From Collinsella sp. (GTDB lineage Bacteria; Actinomycetota; Coriobacteriia; Coriobacteriales; Coriobacteriaceae), in assembly GCA_019414045.1 (NCBI GenBank), contig DXMW01000022.1, positions 1-38,022 on the forward strand: 38,022 bases of DNA. Direction: 5' to 3'. The first letter of the stretch is position 1. The number at the start of each line of letters is the position of its first letter. The notes beneath the pieces were generated by a model, which was not told the DNA's origin, did not search any database, and worked only from the letters and a program-made list of their open reading frames with translations. Shown piece after piece: positions 1-6,616 of the stretch. Position numbers and translations under genes: made by a program.

Positions 1-52
1 GGTGATCTCCGCCTTGAGAGGGCGGCGTCCTAAACCGCTAGACGAACGGGCC
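1..52 (-). tRNA. tRNA-Glu(CTC), 3' part cut off by the window edge
   Basis: The 52 bases are identical to the 5' part of the complete tRNA-Glu that starts 22 bases upstream on the same strand: acceptor 5' strand, D arm, anticodon arm with CTC, and the start of the variable region. The T arm and 3' end lie outside the window. The two genes are evidently a tandem duplication transcribed from one promoter. Confidence 0.9.
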
Positions 53-74
53 ATAGGCCTCGGCAGAAAAGAAG

Positions 75-151
75 TGGTAGCCCGTACCAGATTCGAACTG
101 GTGATCTCCGCCTTGAGAGGGCGGCGTCCTAAACCGCTAGACGAACGGGCC
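75..151 (-). tRNA. tRNA-Glu(CTC)
   Basis: Read on the minus strand this folds into a full cloverleaf. The 7-bp acceptor stem is GGCCCGT/ACGGGCT (first pair G-U), the anticodon stem is CCGCC/GGCGG with loop CTCTCAA (anticodon CTC, reads GAG), and the T loop is TTCGAAT in an ACCAG/CTGGT stem. Discriminator A is followed by an encoded CCA. A second, identical copy follows after 22 bases. Confidence 0.95.
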
Positions 152-185
152 ACATGACATCTGCACTGCCGTGCTGCGAGGAAAT

Positions 186-214
186 ATATTACGGGACAAA
201 AAACATCAGCGCAA
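186..214 (-). promoter_or_regulatory. promoter of the tRNA-Glu pair
   Basis: On the minus strand, -35 TTGCGC (209-214) is separated by 17 bases from -10 TAATAT (186-191), about 35 bases upstream of the first tRNA-Glu. Spacing and both boxes fit a housekeeping sigma-70 promoter, and no other gene lies between. Confidence 0.6.
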
Positions 215-278
215 GAAGAAATTCCAAATTGCCGAAAAATTGTCGACAGGTTATGGAACGCGCAGGTCAACTAATTAG

Positions 279-1673
279 CTAATTCAAGTTGAGATGAACC
301 AAAAGGGTTTCGCGATCGTTGGGGATGTTGTCCTCGATAACGGCTTCGAGGGCGGCGTTGAGTAGCTGGCCTAGCTCGGGCCCCGGCTTCACACCGGCAC
401 GAATCAAGTCGCCGCCGTTGATAGCAAGCATCTTGAGCGAATAGGGCTCCCCCGCCTCCAACAAATCATGGGCGAGTGAGCGCATCTCTTCGATCGTCTC
501 GACGTAATAGAAGCACGACGGCGCCTTGCCCAGCGTGTCGGCACGCTTAAGGTCCATAAGCTCGTCCATCAGGCGCGGCGTATCGACACCCTCGCCCGAA
601 AGCGCGCGCATCATATTGAGCAGGCAGGAGCGCTCGGGGCGCAGCGGCTTGTCATGGTATTTGATCAGCAGGCACACATCGCGCACCAAATCGTGCGAGA
701 GCGCCAGGCGATCCATGATGACACGCGCCTTCTTGGCGCCGAGCTCGGGATGACCGTAGAAGTGGCCGCTGCCGTCGTGATCGACCGTAAAGCACTCGGG
801 TTTGGAAACGTCGTGCAAAAACGCCGCCCACATAAGGCTCGACGAGGGCGCGACGCCGTCGCACAGCGCCAGCTCCCCTGCCACCGTCAGCACGCGGGCG
901 ATATGCTCGTAGACGTTAAACGCATGATAGACGCTGCGTTGATCAAACCCGCGAGCGGACGCGAGCTCGGGCACGGCGGCGCAAACAAGCTCGGGGTAGC
1001 GCAGCATCGCGTCTCCCCCGTGGCCGGTCGATAGAATGCCCTCGAGCTCAATACCCACGCGCTCGCGCGCCACGGCATCGAGCAGCGGCGCGCACTCGGC
1101 AAGGGCACACTTGGTCTCGGGCTCAATCACAAAGTCCAGACGGCAGGCAAAACGCACCGCGCGCAGCATGCGAAGCGCGTCCTCGTTAAAACGACGCTTG
1201 GGATCTCCAACGGCGCGGATGAGCTTGCGCTTCAGGTCGCCCTGACCATCGTAGCGGTCGACAAGACCACGCTCGGGATGCCAGGCCATAGCGTTAACGG
1301 TAAAGTCACGACGCGCCAGATCGTCCTCAAGCGACGCTGCACGCTCCACACTCTGGGGATGACGGCCGTCGGTGTAAAAGCCGTCTAGGCGGTAGGTGGT
1401 GACCTCAATGCGCTCATCATCGCAAATAGCCGTGATGCCGCCAAATTTTATGCCCGACTCAACCACGGCAATATCCGCCGCTTCGAGCGCCTCTTTGGAC
1501 TCCTGCCACAGGCCGCTGCAGCACATGTCAACATCGTGGCTGGGGCATCCCATCAGGGCATCACGTACCCAACCGCCCACGTACCAAGCCTCAAGACCTG
1601 CTGCCTCAAGCGCACGCAGGACACGGATAGAGGCATCGGTCGGCTGCGTACCGTTGAGCGAAACATTGCACAT
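279..1673 (-). CDS. cca: CCA tRNA nucleotidyltransferase (HD-domain type)
   Basis: Adds or repairs the 3' CCA of tRNAs in the cytoplasm using CTP and ATP. The 464 residues start with the class II nucleotidyltransferase head: YVGGWVRD (residues 31-38) and the two metal-binding aspartates in HDVDM (D47, D49). The RRDFTVNAMAW motif and the RxxEDALRMLRAVRF region of the PolyA_pol RNA-binding domain follow. The C-terminal half carries an HD hydrolase domain (LHDVSKP), as in many actinobacterial and proteobacterial enzymes. The ATG is preceded by GGAGG with an 8-base spacer. It lies just upstream of, and in the same direction as, the tRNA-Glu pair, which encodes its own CCA. Length and motifs are complete. 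Confidence 0.93.
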   Translation of the reverse strand: MCNVSLNGTQPTDASIRVLRALEAAGLEAWYVGGWVRDALMGCPSHDVDMCCSGLWQESKEALEAADIAVVESGIKFGGITAICDDERIEVTTYRLDGFYTDGRHPQSVERAASLEDDLARRDFTVNAMAWHPERGLVDRYDGQGDLKRKLIRAVGDPKRRFNEDALRMLRAVRFACRLDFVIEPETKCALAECAPLLDAVARERVGIELEGILSTGHGGDAMLRYPELVCAAVPELASARGFDQRSVYHAFNVYEHIARVLTVAGELALCDGVAPSSSLMWAAFLHDVSKPECFTVDHDGSGHFYGHPELGAKKARVIMDRLALSHDLVRDVCLLIKYHDKPLRPERSCLLNMMRALSGEGVDTPRLMDELMDLKRADTLGKAPSCFYYVETIEEMRSLAHDLLEAGEPYSLKMLAINGGDLIRAGVKPGPELGQLLNAALEAVIEDNIPNDRETLLVHLNLN

Positions 1674-1770
1674 GCCTATGGCCTCCTGCGACTATCAAAT
1701 TGGCTATCGATTGCGTCTGCAAGAAGTCTAGCAAGAAACAGCCTCCACTGCACACGCAAGTCCGATAAAC

Positions 1771-1804
1771 AAAAACGCATCCGTCCTGGTCTAAGACGGA
1801 TGCG
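1771..1804 (-). terminator. Rho-independent terminator after the first PfkB kinase
   Basis: A perfect 10-bp stem (CGCATCCGTC 1776-1785 with GACGGATGCG 1795-1804) has a 9-base loop and is followed on the minus strand by TTTTT. It sits 34 bases past the stop of the PfkB-family kinase and closes the pts/pfk gene run. Confidence 0.85.
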
Positions 1805-1837
1805 AAATAATTGAACTATTCAGGCAAGGTGCCGGAA

Positions 1838-2770
1838 CTAGCAAACCTGACGGATTGCAATACCCTTCTGATACTCATCGACCTTGGAAAAATCGCCAAG
1901 ACCCGGGCACTCGACCACGTTGGCGCCGGTGGCCATCGAGAGGCGCAGGGCATCCTCGACGCGCTCCGGGGCGTCGTGCCACACGGACAGGAAGGCGGCC
2001 AGAGAGGAGTCGCCCGCGCAGACGGTCGACAGCAGCTTGACGTCGAAGGTGCGGTTGGCAAACCAGATGTGCTCGCCGTTGGAGAAGTACGCGCCGTCGC
2101 CGCCGAGCGTCAGCAGTACATTCTTAGCGCCCTTGGCGTGCAGCTCGGCCATGGCGCCCTTGACGGACTCGTCGTCGCCACCGCCCACCTTAATGCCAAA
2201 GATGTCGAGCAGCTCGTCGTCGTTGGGCTTAATGAGCAACGGCTCCATAGCAATGAGGTCGGCCAGCTGATGGCTCGAGATATCGAGCACGAACTCGGCG
2301 CCCTTCGCCTTCACGCGGCGCAGGACCTCTGCCAGGAAGCTCTCGGAGGTGTTGGGGGGCAGCGAGCCGCTGATAACCAGGCAGGTCATGTCATCGAGCG
2401 AATCGATAAGCTCAAACATCTCCCGCTCGTTGGCTTCGTTGATGGCGGCACCGGCGTTGACCATGTTGTACTCGGTGTCGGGACCGGCGTTGAGGAACAC
2501 GTTGACACGCGTGATGCCGTCAGTCCACACGGGCTTGACGGGCACGCCCAGGGCCTCGGCGCCCTTAACGATATACTCACCCGAGAAGCCGGCGAAGAAG
2601 CCCAGGATCGTGGTGTCGACGCCGTAGTGGTCGAGCGTAAACGAGACGTTGAGACCCTTACCGTTGGGCGTGTAGACGGCGTTGCGGGTACGCGTGACGG
2701 TGTTGGCAGCAAGACCGTCGCAGGAGATGTTGTAGTCAATGGCGGGATTTGCAGTAAGCGTGTAAATCAT
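1838..2770 (-). CDS. PfkB-family sugar kinase, 1-phosphofructokinase-like (copy 1)
   Basis: Probably phosphorylates fructose 1-phosphate to fructose 1,6-bisphosphate; tagatose 6-phosphate is an alternative substrate in this subfamily. The 310-residue protein has the ribokinase-fold start TANPAIDYN, the substrate loop NGKGLNVSF (residues 36-44, where most FruK/LacC proteins have GGKG), DGITRVN, LVISGSLPP, the KPND region and the anion-hole motif CAGDSSLAAF with catalytic D254. I chose the internal ATG at 2770 over an upstream GTG at 2785 because AAAGGA lies 6-7 bases before it and the protein then aligns from its first residue with the neighbouring paralogue. It is the distal gene of the pts locus, has its own terminator, and sits behind a terminator that ends copy 2, so it may be transcribed separately. 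Confidence 0.85.
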   Translation of the reverse strand: MIYTLTANPAIDYNISCDGLAANTVTRTRNAVYTPNGKGLNVSFTLDHYGVDTTILGFFAGFSGEYIVKGAEALGVPVKPVWTDGITRVNVFLNAGPDTEYNMVNAGAAINEANEREMFELIDSLDDMTCLVISGSLPPNTSESFLAEVLRRVKAKGAEFVLDISSHQLADLIAMEPLLIKPNDDELLDIFGIKVGGGDDESVKGAMAELHAKGAKNVLLTLGGDGAYFSNGEHIWFANRTFDVKLLSTVCAGDSSLAAFLSVWHDAPERVEDALRLSMATGANVVECPGLGDFSKVDEYQKGIAIRQVC

Positions 2771-2778
2771 GAATGTTC

Positions 2779-2833
2779 CTTTCACGAAGCAACGTGTTAA
2801 TGAAAGTATATTCCACGCTTCGGTAAAAGGCTA
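2779..2833 (-). promoter_or_regulatory. possible promoter and operator of PfkB copy 1
   Basis: On the minus strand a good -10, TATACT (2805-2810), lies 34 bases before the start codon, with only a weak -35 (TAGCCT, 2828-2833, 17-base spacing). Arms CTTTCA (2779-2784) and TGAAAG (2801-2806) flank the start region and resemble the half-sites in front of the permease gene. The arms overlap the ribosome binding site, so they could also be chance. Confidence 0.35.
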
Positions 2834-2899
2834 CAACAACTCGGTGAACGGTGTGGAAGCGATGAAGTACGGAAGGACTCCTCTCCCCCGTGGCGGAAC

Positions 2900-2931
2900 A
2901 AAAAAGGCGCCCCGGCCGAAACCGGAGCGCC
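2900..2931 (-). terminator. Rho-independent terminator after PfkB copy 2
   Basis: A GC-rich stem (GGCGC-CCCGG with CCGG-AGCGCC, 2906-2931) is followed on the minus strand by six T. It lies 28 bases past the stop of copy 2 and separates the two kinase paralogues transcriptionally. Confidence 0.8.
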
Positions 2932-2959
2932 GCATGCGCACGAATATGTCGCGTTTCGC

Positions 2960-3892
2960 TTACTTGCGATCGAGCTTGCGGACAGCAACGCGCTTGCTGT
3001 ACTCGTCGACGTGACCAAAGTCGCCGATGCCGACGGACTCAGCAACGTTGGCGCCGGTGGCCATAGCGAGCTTCATGGCCTCCTCGACGTTGTCGCGATC
3101 CCTGTACCACTTGTGCAGGAACGCAGCGAGGGTGCAGTCGCCGGCGCAGACGGAAGAGACAAGCTTGATGTTGAACTCACGCTTGGCGTACCAAATGTCC
3201 TCGCCGTTGGAGAAGTAAGCGTCACCGCGGCTACCACGGGTGAGCAGCACGTTCTGGACGCCGGCCTCGTGAGCCAGCTTCATGGCAACGCGGACCTCGT
3301 CGTCGGTGTCGACCGGCACGCCGAAGATAGCCTTCATCTCGTGATGGTTCGGCTTAATGAGCAGCGGCTTCTTGTGAGCGAGCTCCTTGAGCTTGTCGGA
3401 GGACAGGTCCAGGACGACGTCGGCGCCACGGGCCTGAGCGTGCTCCATGACCTGAGCCAGGAAGTCAGGCGTAGCTTTGGGAGGCACGGAGCCGGAGACG
3501 ATCAGGCACTCAAGGTCGCCCGCGGTGTCCAGGATGTTGTAGAGCTCCTCCTGGTGCTGCGGCGTGATCGGTGCACCAGGGTTGAGGATGCCGTACTCGT
3601 GCTGGCCATCGTTGACGTAGGTGTTAATGCGCGTGATACCGTCGGTCCAGACCGGGCGGCAGAGGCAACCCAGGTTCATGACCTCCTCGACGATGAACTT
3701 GCCCGTGAAGCCGGCGAAGAAACCGAGCGCGACGGTGTCGACGCCCATCTTCTTAAAGGCGAAGGACACGTCGAGGCCCTTGCCGTTAGCCGTGTAGCTG
3801 GCCGAGCCGGTGCGGACGTTCTCGTCGGGCTCGAGCGGAGAGCTCGAAACCGTCATGTCGACAGCCGGGTTAGCGGTTAGCGTGTAGAACAT
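2960..3892 (-). CDS. PfkB-family sugar kinase, 1-phosphofructokinase-like (copy 2)
   Basis: A 310-residue paralogue of the next gene downstream, with the same order of motifs: TANPAVDM, NGKGLDVSF (36-44), FFAGFTG, DGITRIN, SGSVPP, the KPNHHE region and CAGDCTLAAFL with catalytic D252. It should convert fructose 1-phosphate to fructose 1,6-bisphosphate in the cytoplasm, the step after PTS uptake. The ATG has AGGGGG about 7 bases upstream. It follows ptsI by 74 bases that contain one stem-loop without a T run, so read-through from ptsI is likely. Having two full-length copies with intact catalytic motifs suggests two substrates, such as fructose 1-P and tagatose 6-P, or dosage. Which copy does which cannot be told from sequence. 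Confidence 0.85.
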   Translation of the reverse strand: MFYTLTANPAVDMTVSSSPLEPDENVRTGSASYTANGKGLDVSFAFKKMGVDTVALGFFAGFTGKFIVEEVMNLGCLCRPVWTDGITRINTYVNDGQHEYGILNPGAPITPQHQEELYNILDTAGDLECLIVSGSVPPKATPDFLAQVMEHAQARGADVVLDLSSDKLKELAHKKPLLIKPNHHEMKAIFGVPVDTDDEVRVAMKLAHEAGVQNVLLTRGSRGDAYFSNGEDIWYAKREFNIKLVSSVCAGDCTLAAFLHKWYRDRDNVEEAMKLAMATGANVAESVGIGDFGHVDEYSKRVAVRKLDRK

Positions 3893-3919
3893 TTACAGTA
3901 CCCCCTGTATATGTGAGGG

Positions 3920-3949
3920 CCGCGTGGCCGGCCCATTCCAACCACGCGG
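3920..3949 (-). other. stem-loop between ptsI and PfkB copy 2
   Basis: CCGCGTGG (3920-3927) pairs perfectly with CCACGCGG (3942-3949) around a 14-base loop. There is no T run on the minus strand, so it is unlikely to be a terminator. It may stabilise or punctuate the polycistronic mRNA. Confidence 0.5.
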
Positions 3950-3966
3950 TTACCTCTGATACCAAA

Positions 3967-5670
3967 TTAGCGAGCTGCGGACTCGAGCAGTGCCTTGACC
4001 TCGGCAGCGGTGTTGCAGGCGAGCGCCTTCTCGGCGAGCTCGTCGCACTCGGCCTTGGTCCACTGGCTGATGGTCTTGCGGGCGCGCAGGATGGACGGAG
4101 CGCTCATCGAGAACTCCTCCAGGCCCCAGCTGATCAGCAGCGGCTCAAGCAGCGGATCGGCAGCGGCCTCGCCGCACATGCCGACCATGATACCGGCCTT
4201 CACGCCGCTCTCGATGATGTTCTTGAGCGAGCGGAGCACGGCGGGATAGTACACCTGGTACAGGTTGGAGATGGTGTCGTTGCCACGGTCGGCGCACATG
4301 GTGTAGCCGATGAGGTCGTTGGTGCCGATAGAGAAGAAGTCGGCGACCTCGGCCAGACGGTCAGCGAGCAGCGAGGCGGCAGGCGTCTCGACCATAATGC
4401 CGACCTCGATGTTCTCGTTGAACTTGCGACCCTCTTCGGTCAGCTCGGCCTTGCACTGCTCGACGAGCTCCTTGACGGCCACGACCTCCTCGACGCAGGT
4501 GACGAGCGGGATCATGATCTTGACGTCACCAAAGGCGCTGGCGCGCAGCAGGGCGCGGAGCTGAACCTTGTACTGGTCGGGATTGGCCAGGCAGTAACGC
4601 ACGGCGCGGAAGCCCATGAAGGGGTTCTCTTCCTTGACCATGTGCAGATACGGAATCTCCTTGTCGCCGCCCACATCGAGCGTGCGGATGATGACCGGAG
4701 CACCCTTGAGCGCGCTGGCGACCTTACGATAGGCGTTGAACTGCTCCTCCTCGGAAGGAAGCTCAGCAGAGTCCATGAACAGGAACTCGGAGCGGAACAG
4801 ACCGATAGCCTCGGCGTCGTGATCGAGCGCGTTGGGCACGTCATCGGGGTTACCGATGTTGCAGGCGATGATCTTCTTGATGCCATCGGCAGTCACGGAC
4901 GGCTTGCCACGGAAGGCCTCGAGGGCTGCCTTCTCGGCAGCGAAGGCCTCGGCCTTGGCGGTGTAGGCAGCGAGCGTCTCCTCGTCGGGATCGGCCTCGA
5001 CGATACCCTTGCCACCGTCGACGACAACGGTCATACCGTTGCGCAACGCGGTGCAGCTGTTGGAAACCGAAAGGACAGCCGGGATCTCGAGGGCGCGCGC
5101 AATGATCGCGGAGTGCGACGTGCGGCCACCGGTCTCGGTGACGATACCGGCAACGTGGGCCTTATCGATCGTGGCGGTCATGGACGGCGTGAGGTCGTGC
5201 ACGACAACGACGGTATTCTCGGGCAGGACGGAGAGGTCGACGACCTCCTTGCCCAGCAGCTCGGCCAGAATACCGGTGCGGATGTCGGCGATGTCGGCCG
5301 CGCGCAGACGGAACATCTCGTCGTCCATGGACAGGAACATGTTCTCGAACATGGTCGAGGTGTCCATGAGCGCCTGCTCGGCGCAGGTGCCGCCGTCAAT
5401 GGCGGCGTTGATGGCGTCGGTCATGCCCGGGTCCTGAGCCAGGACAATGTGTCCGCTCATGATCTCGGCCTCGGCCTCGCCCACCGTCTCCTTCATGTGG
5501 TCGGCCTGAGCCTGGGTCTTCTCGCAGAAGACCGAAAGAGCGGACTGATAGCGCTCCTTCTCTGCTGCCGAATCAGCAACCTCGTGCGGCTCAAACGTCA
5601 AGTCGGGATCGACGGCGACCATGACGGTGCCGATACCGATGCCCTCGGAAGCGTTGACTCCCTGATACAT
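3967..5670 (-). CDS. ptsI: PTS enzyme I (phosphoenolpyruvate-protein phosphotransferase)
   Basis: Autophosphorylates with PEP and passes the phosphate to HPr, the first step of all PTS sugar uptake, in the cytoplasm. Of several in-frame starts I take the ATG at 5670, because GAGAGGA lies 6 bases before it and the protein then begins MYQGVNASEGIGIG as family members do. This gives 567 residues. The phosphohistidine is H186 in GGRTSHSAIIAR. The PEP-binding TIM-barrel half shows the RTLDVGGDK, GFRAVRYCL, EVGIMVETPAA and SIGTNDL motifs and the active-site cysteine in MCGEAAADP. It lies downstream of ptsH with a terminator-like hairpin in the 133-base gap, so HPr is probably made in excess over EI. 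Confidence 0.95.
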   Translation of the reverse strand: MYQGVNASEGIGIGTVMVAVDPDLTFEPHEVADSAAEKERYQSALSVFCEKTQAQADHMKETVGEAEAEIMSGHIVLAQDPGMTDAINAAIDGGTCAEQALMDTSTMFENMFLSMDDEMFRLRAADIADIRTGILAELLGKEVVDLSVLPENTVVVVHDLTPSMTATIDKAHVAGIVTETGGRTSHSAIIARALEIPAVLSVSNSCTALRNGMTVVVDGGKGIVEADPDEETLAAYTAKAEAFAAEKAALEAFRGKPSVTADGIKKIIACNIGNPDDVPNALDHDAEAIGLFRSEFLFMDSAELPSEEEQFNAYRKVASALKGAPVIIRTLDVGGDKEIPYLHMVKEENPFMGFRAVRYCLANPDQYKVQLRALLRASAFGDVKIMIPLVTCVEEVVAVKELVEQCKAELTEEGRKFNENIEVGIMVETPAASLLADRLAEVADFFSIGTNDLIGYTMCADRGNDTISNLYQVYYPAVLRSLKNIIESGVKAGIMVGMCGEAAADPLLEPLLISWGLEEFSMSAPSILRARKTISQWTKAECDELAEKALACNTAAEVKALLESAAR

Positions 5671-5721
5671 TCCCATTCCTCTCTCCGTGTCATGTGATAA
5701 AGCGTTTTGCCATATCCATGA

Positions 5722-5758
5722 CAAAAGAGCGCAGCTACCTTACAACAGGTCACTGCGC
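5722..5758 (-). terminator. terminator-like hairpin between ptsH and ptsI
   Basis: Stems GCGCAG/CTGCGC (5729-5734, 5753-5758) and ACCT/AGGT (5737-5740, 5747-5750) close a 6-base loop. On the minus strand TCTTTTGT follows. It lies 46 bases past the ptsH stop and about 50 bases ahead of the ptsI start, so it would reduce but need not abolish read-through. Confidence 0.6.
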
Positions 5759-5803
5759 CCCCAAATATGAACTTAGTTGTTCAACATGCGACCCGTTTGA
5801 GTT

Positions 5804-6067
5804 CTACTCGCCAAGACCGCTCTTGATGAGCTCGATGGCAGCAGCCAGAGCCTCGGCCTCGTCGGCGCCGTCGCACTTAACCTCGACCTCGGTACCGCAG
5901 GGGATACCAGCAGCCATGAGGGCCATCGGGGACTTGCCGTTGACCTCCTTCTCGGGGGTGACGACCGTCACGTCACAGGCGTACTTGCCCATGGTGGAGG
6001 CGAACAGACCAGCCGGACGCATGTGCAGACCCTGAGGATTAACGAGGGTAGCCTTCTCAGAAACCAT
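5804..6067 (-). CDS. ptsH: phosphocarrier protein HPr
   Basis: A small cytoplasmic phosphocarrier (87 residues, the usual length) that receives phosphate from EI on H15 (NPQGLHMRPAG) and hands it to the IIA domain of sugar permeases. S46 is present in GKSPMALMAAG, the position phosphorylated by HPr kinase in Firmicutes. No HPr kinase gene is in this window, so that mode of control is open. The ATG is preceded by AAAGGAG at 7 bases. The gene is the first after a 549-base gap with two large palindromes, so it probably has its own promoter there, and is followed by a hairpin before ptsI. Confidence 0.95.
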   Translation of the reverse strand: MVSEKATLVNPQGLHMRPAGLFASTMGKYACDVTVVTPEKEVNGKSPMALMAAGIPCGTEVEVKCDGADEAEALAAAIELIKSGLGE

Positions 6068-6207
6068 AGTTGACTCCTTTTTTGTGTTTAACCCCTGTCA
6101 TGCATGTGGCAGGAGTCAGATTCACGACGTTGTTTATATTAACTCACATCAAACGGTTTTTCATTGTGTTTCGCACGAATTGTTGGACAGTTGTCTGTTC
6201 TGTCCGC

Positions 6208-6355
6208 TTGCTCGCCCCGGACCCCGCGCGCGGGGGCCATGAGATTTCCTGCTCTACAGTCCTGCTCGCACGAAGAGCACATTAAGTGCTCTTCGGCTCG
6301 TGCGGAACTCGCGATAAATCTCATGGCCCCCGCGCGCGGGGTCCGGGGCGAGCAA
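6208..6355. repeat. 148-base palindrome with 40-bp perfect inverted arms and an inner hairpin
   Basis: Arms 6208-6247 and 6316-6355 are perfect reverse complements over 40 bases and very GC-rich (a GCGCGCG core). Between them is a second stem, CGAAGAGCAC (6271-6280) with GTGCTCTTCG (6286-6295), around loop ATTAA. Short open frames over it on both strands are by-products of the symmetry and have no ribosome binding site. It could act as RNA hairpin, cruciform, or mobile/dispersed repeat. No T run follows either arm, so a simple terminator is not supported. Confidence 0.85.
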
Positions 6356-6448
6356 ACTGCGGAAACTCGGTCGGTCCAAAGTAATATCGTGCGAACGGAA
6401 TTCTGGCTGATGACTTGTTCGCGACAAAGACTCGATAGGCAGCCCACT

Positions 6449-6545
6449 CTATGCCCTTTTGTAAGTTGCGGTGAAATAGGGACTGAATTTGGGGTTGAAT
6501 CGTTTAAACAGTCCCCATTTCACCGCAACTTATGGGAGGGCATAG
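6449..6545. repeat. 97-base interrupted palindrome (REP/MITE-like)
   Basis: Three nested pairs are seen: CTATGCCC/GGGCATAG (6449-6456, 6538-6545), a perfect 15-bp stem AAGTTGCGGTGAAAT (6463-6477) with its complement (6517-6531), and GGGACTG/CAGTCCC (6479-6485, 6509-6515). The 23-base apical loop contains the palindrome GTTTAAAC. The symmetry and the outer arms suggest a dispersed repeat or miniature element. It abuts the permease terminator. Confidence 0.75.
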
Positions 6546-6581
6546 AAAAAGGCGGGGGCTCCTGGTGGAGTCCTCGCCTTT
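6546..6581 (-). terminator. Rho-independent terminator after the fructose permease
   Basis: AAGGCG-GGG-GCTCC (6549-6562) pairs with GGAGTCC-TCGCCTT (6567-6581) around a 4-base loop. The minus strand then reads TTTTT. It lies 36 bases past the permease stop. Confidence 0.8.
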
Positions 6582-6616
6582 GTTACAGGGGGCGATGTTA
6601 TTCGCGTACTGCGGAA

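Noticed and set aside
1..151. The tandem tRNA-Glu pair as an integration site
   Set aside because: Both are complete where visible and identical, and no integrase or foreign DNA lies next to them in the window.
3913..5697. A 594-codon plus-strand open frame
   Set aside because: Antisense shadow of ptsI with no recognisable domain.
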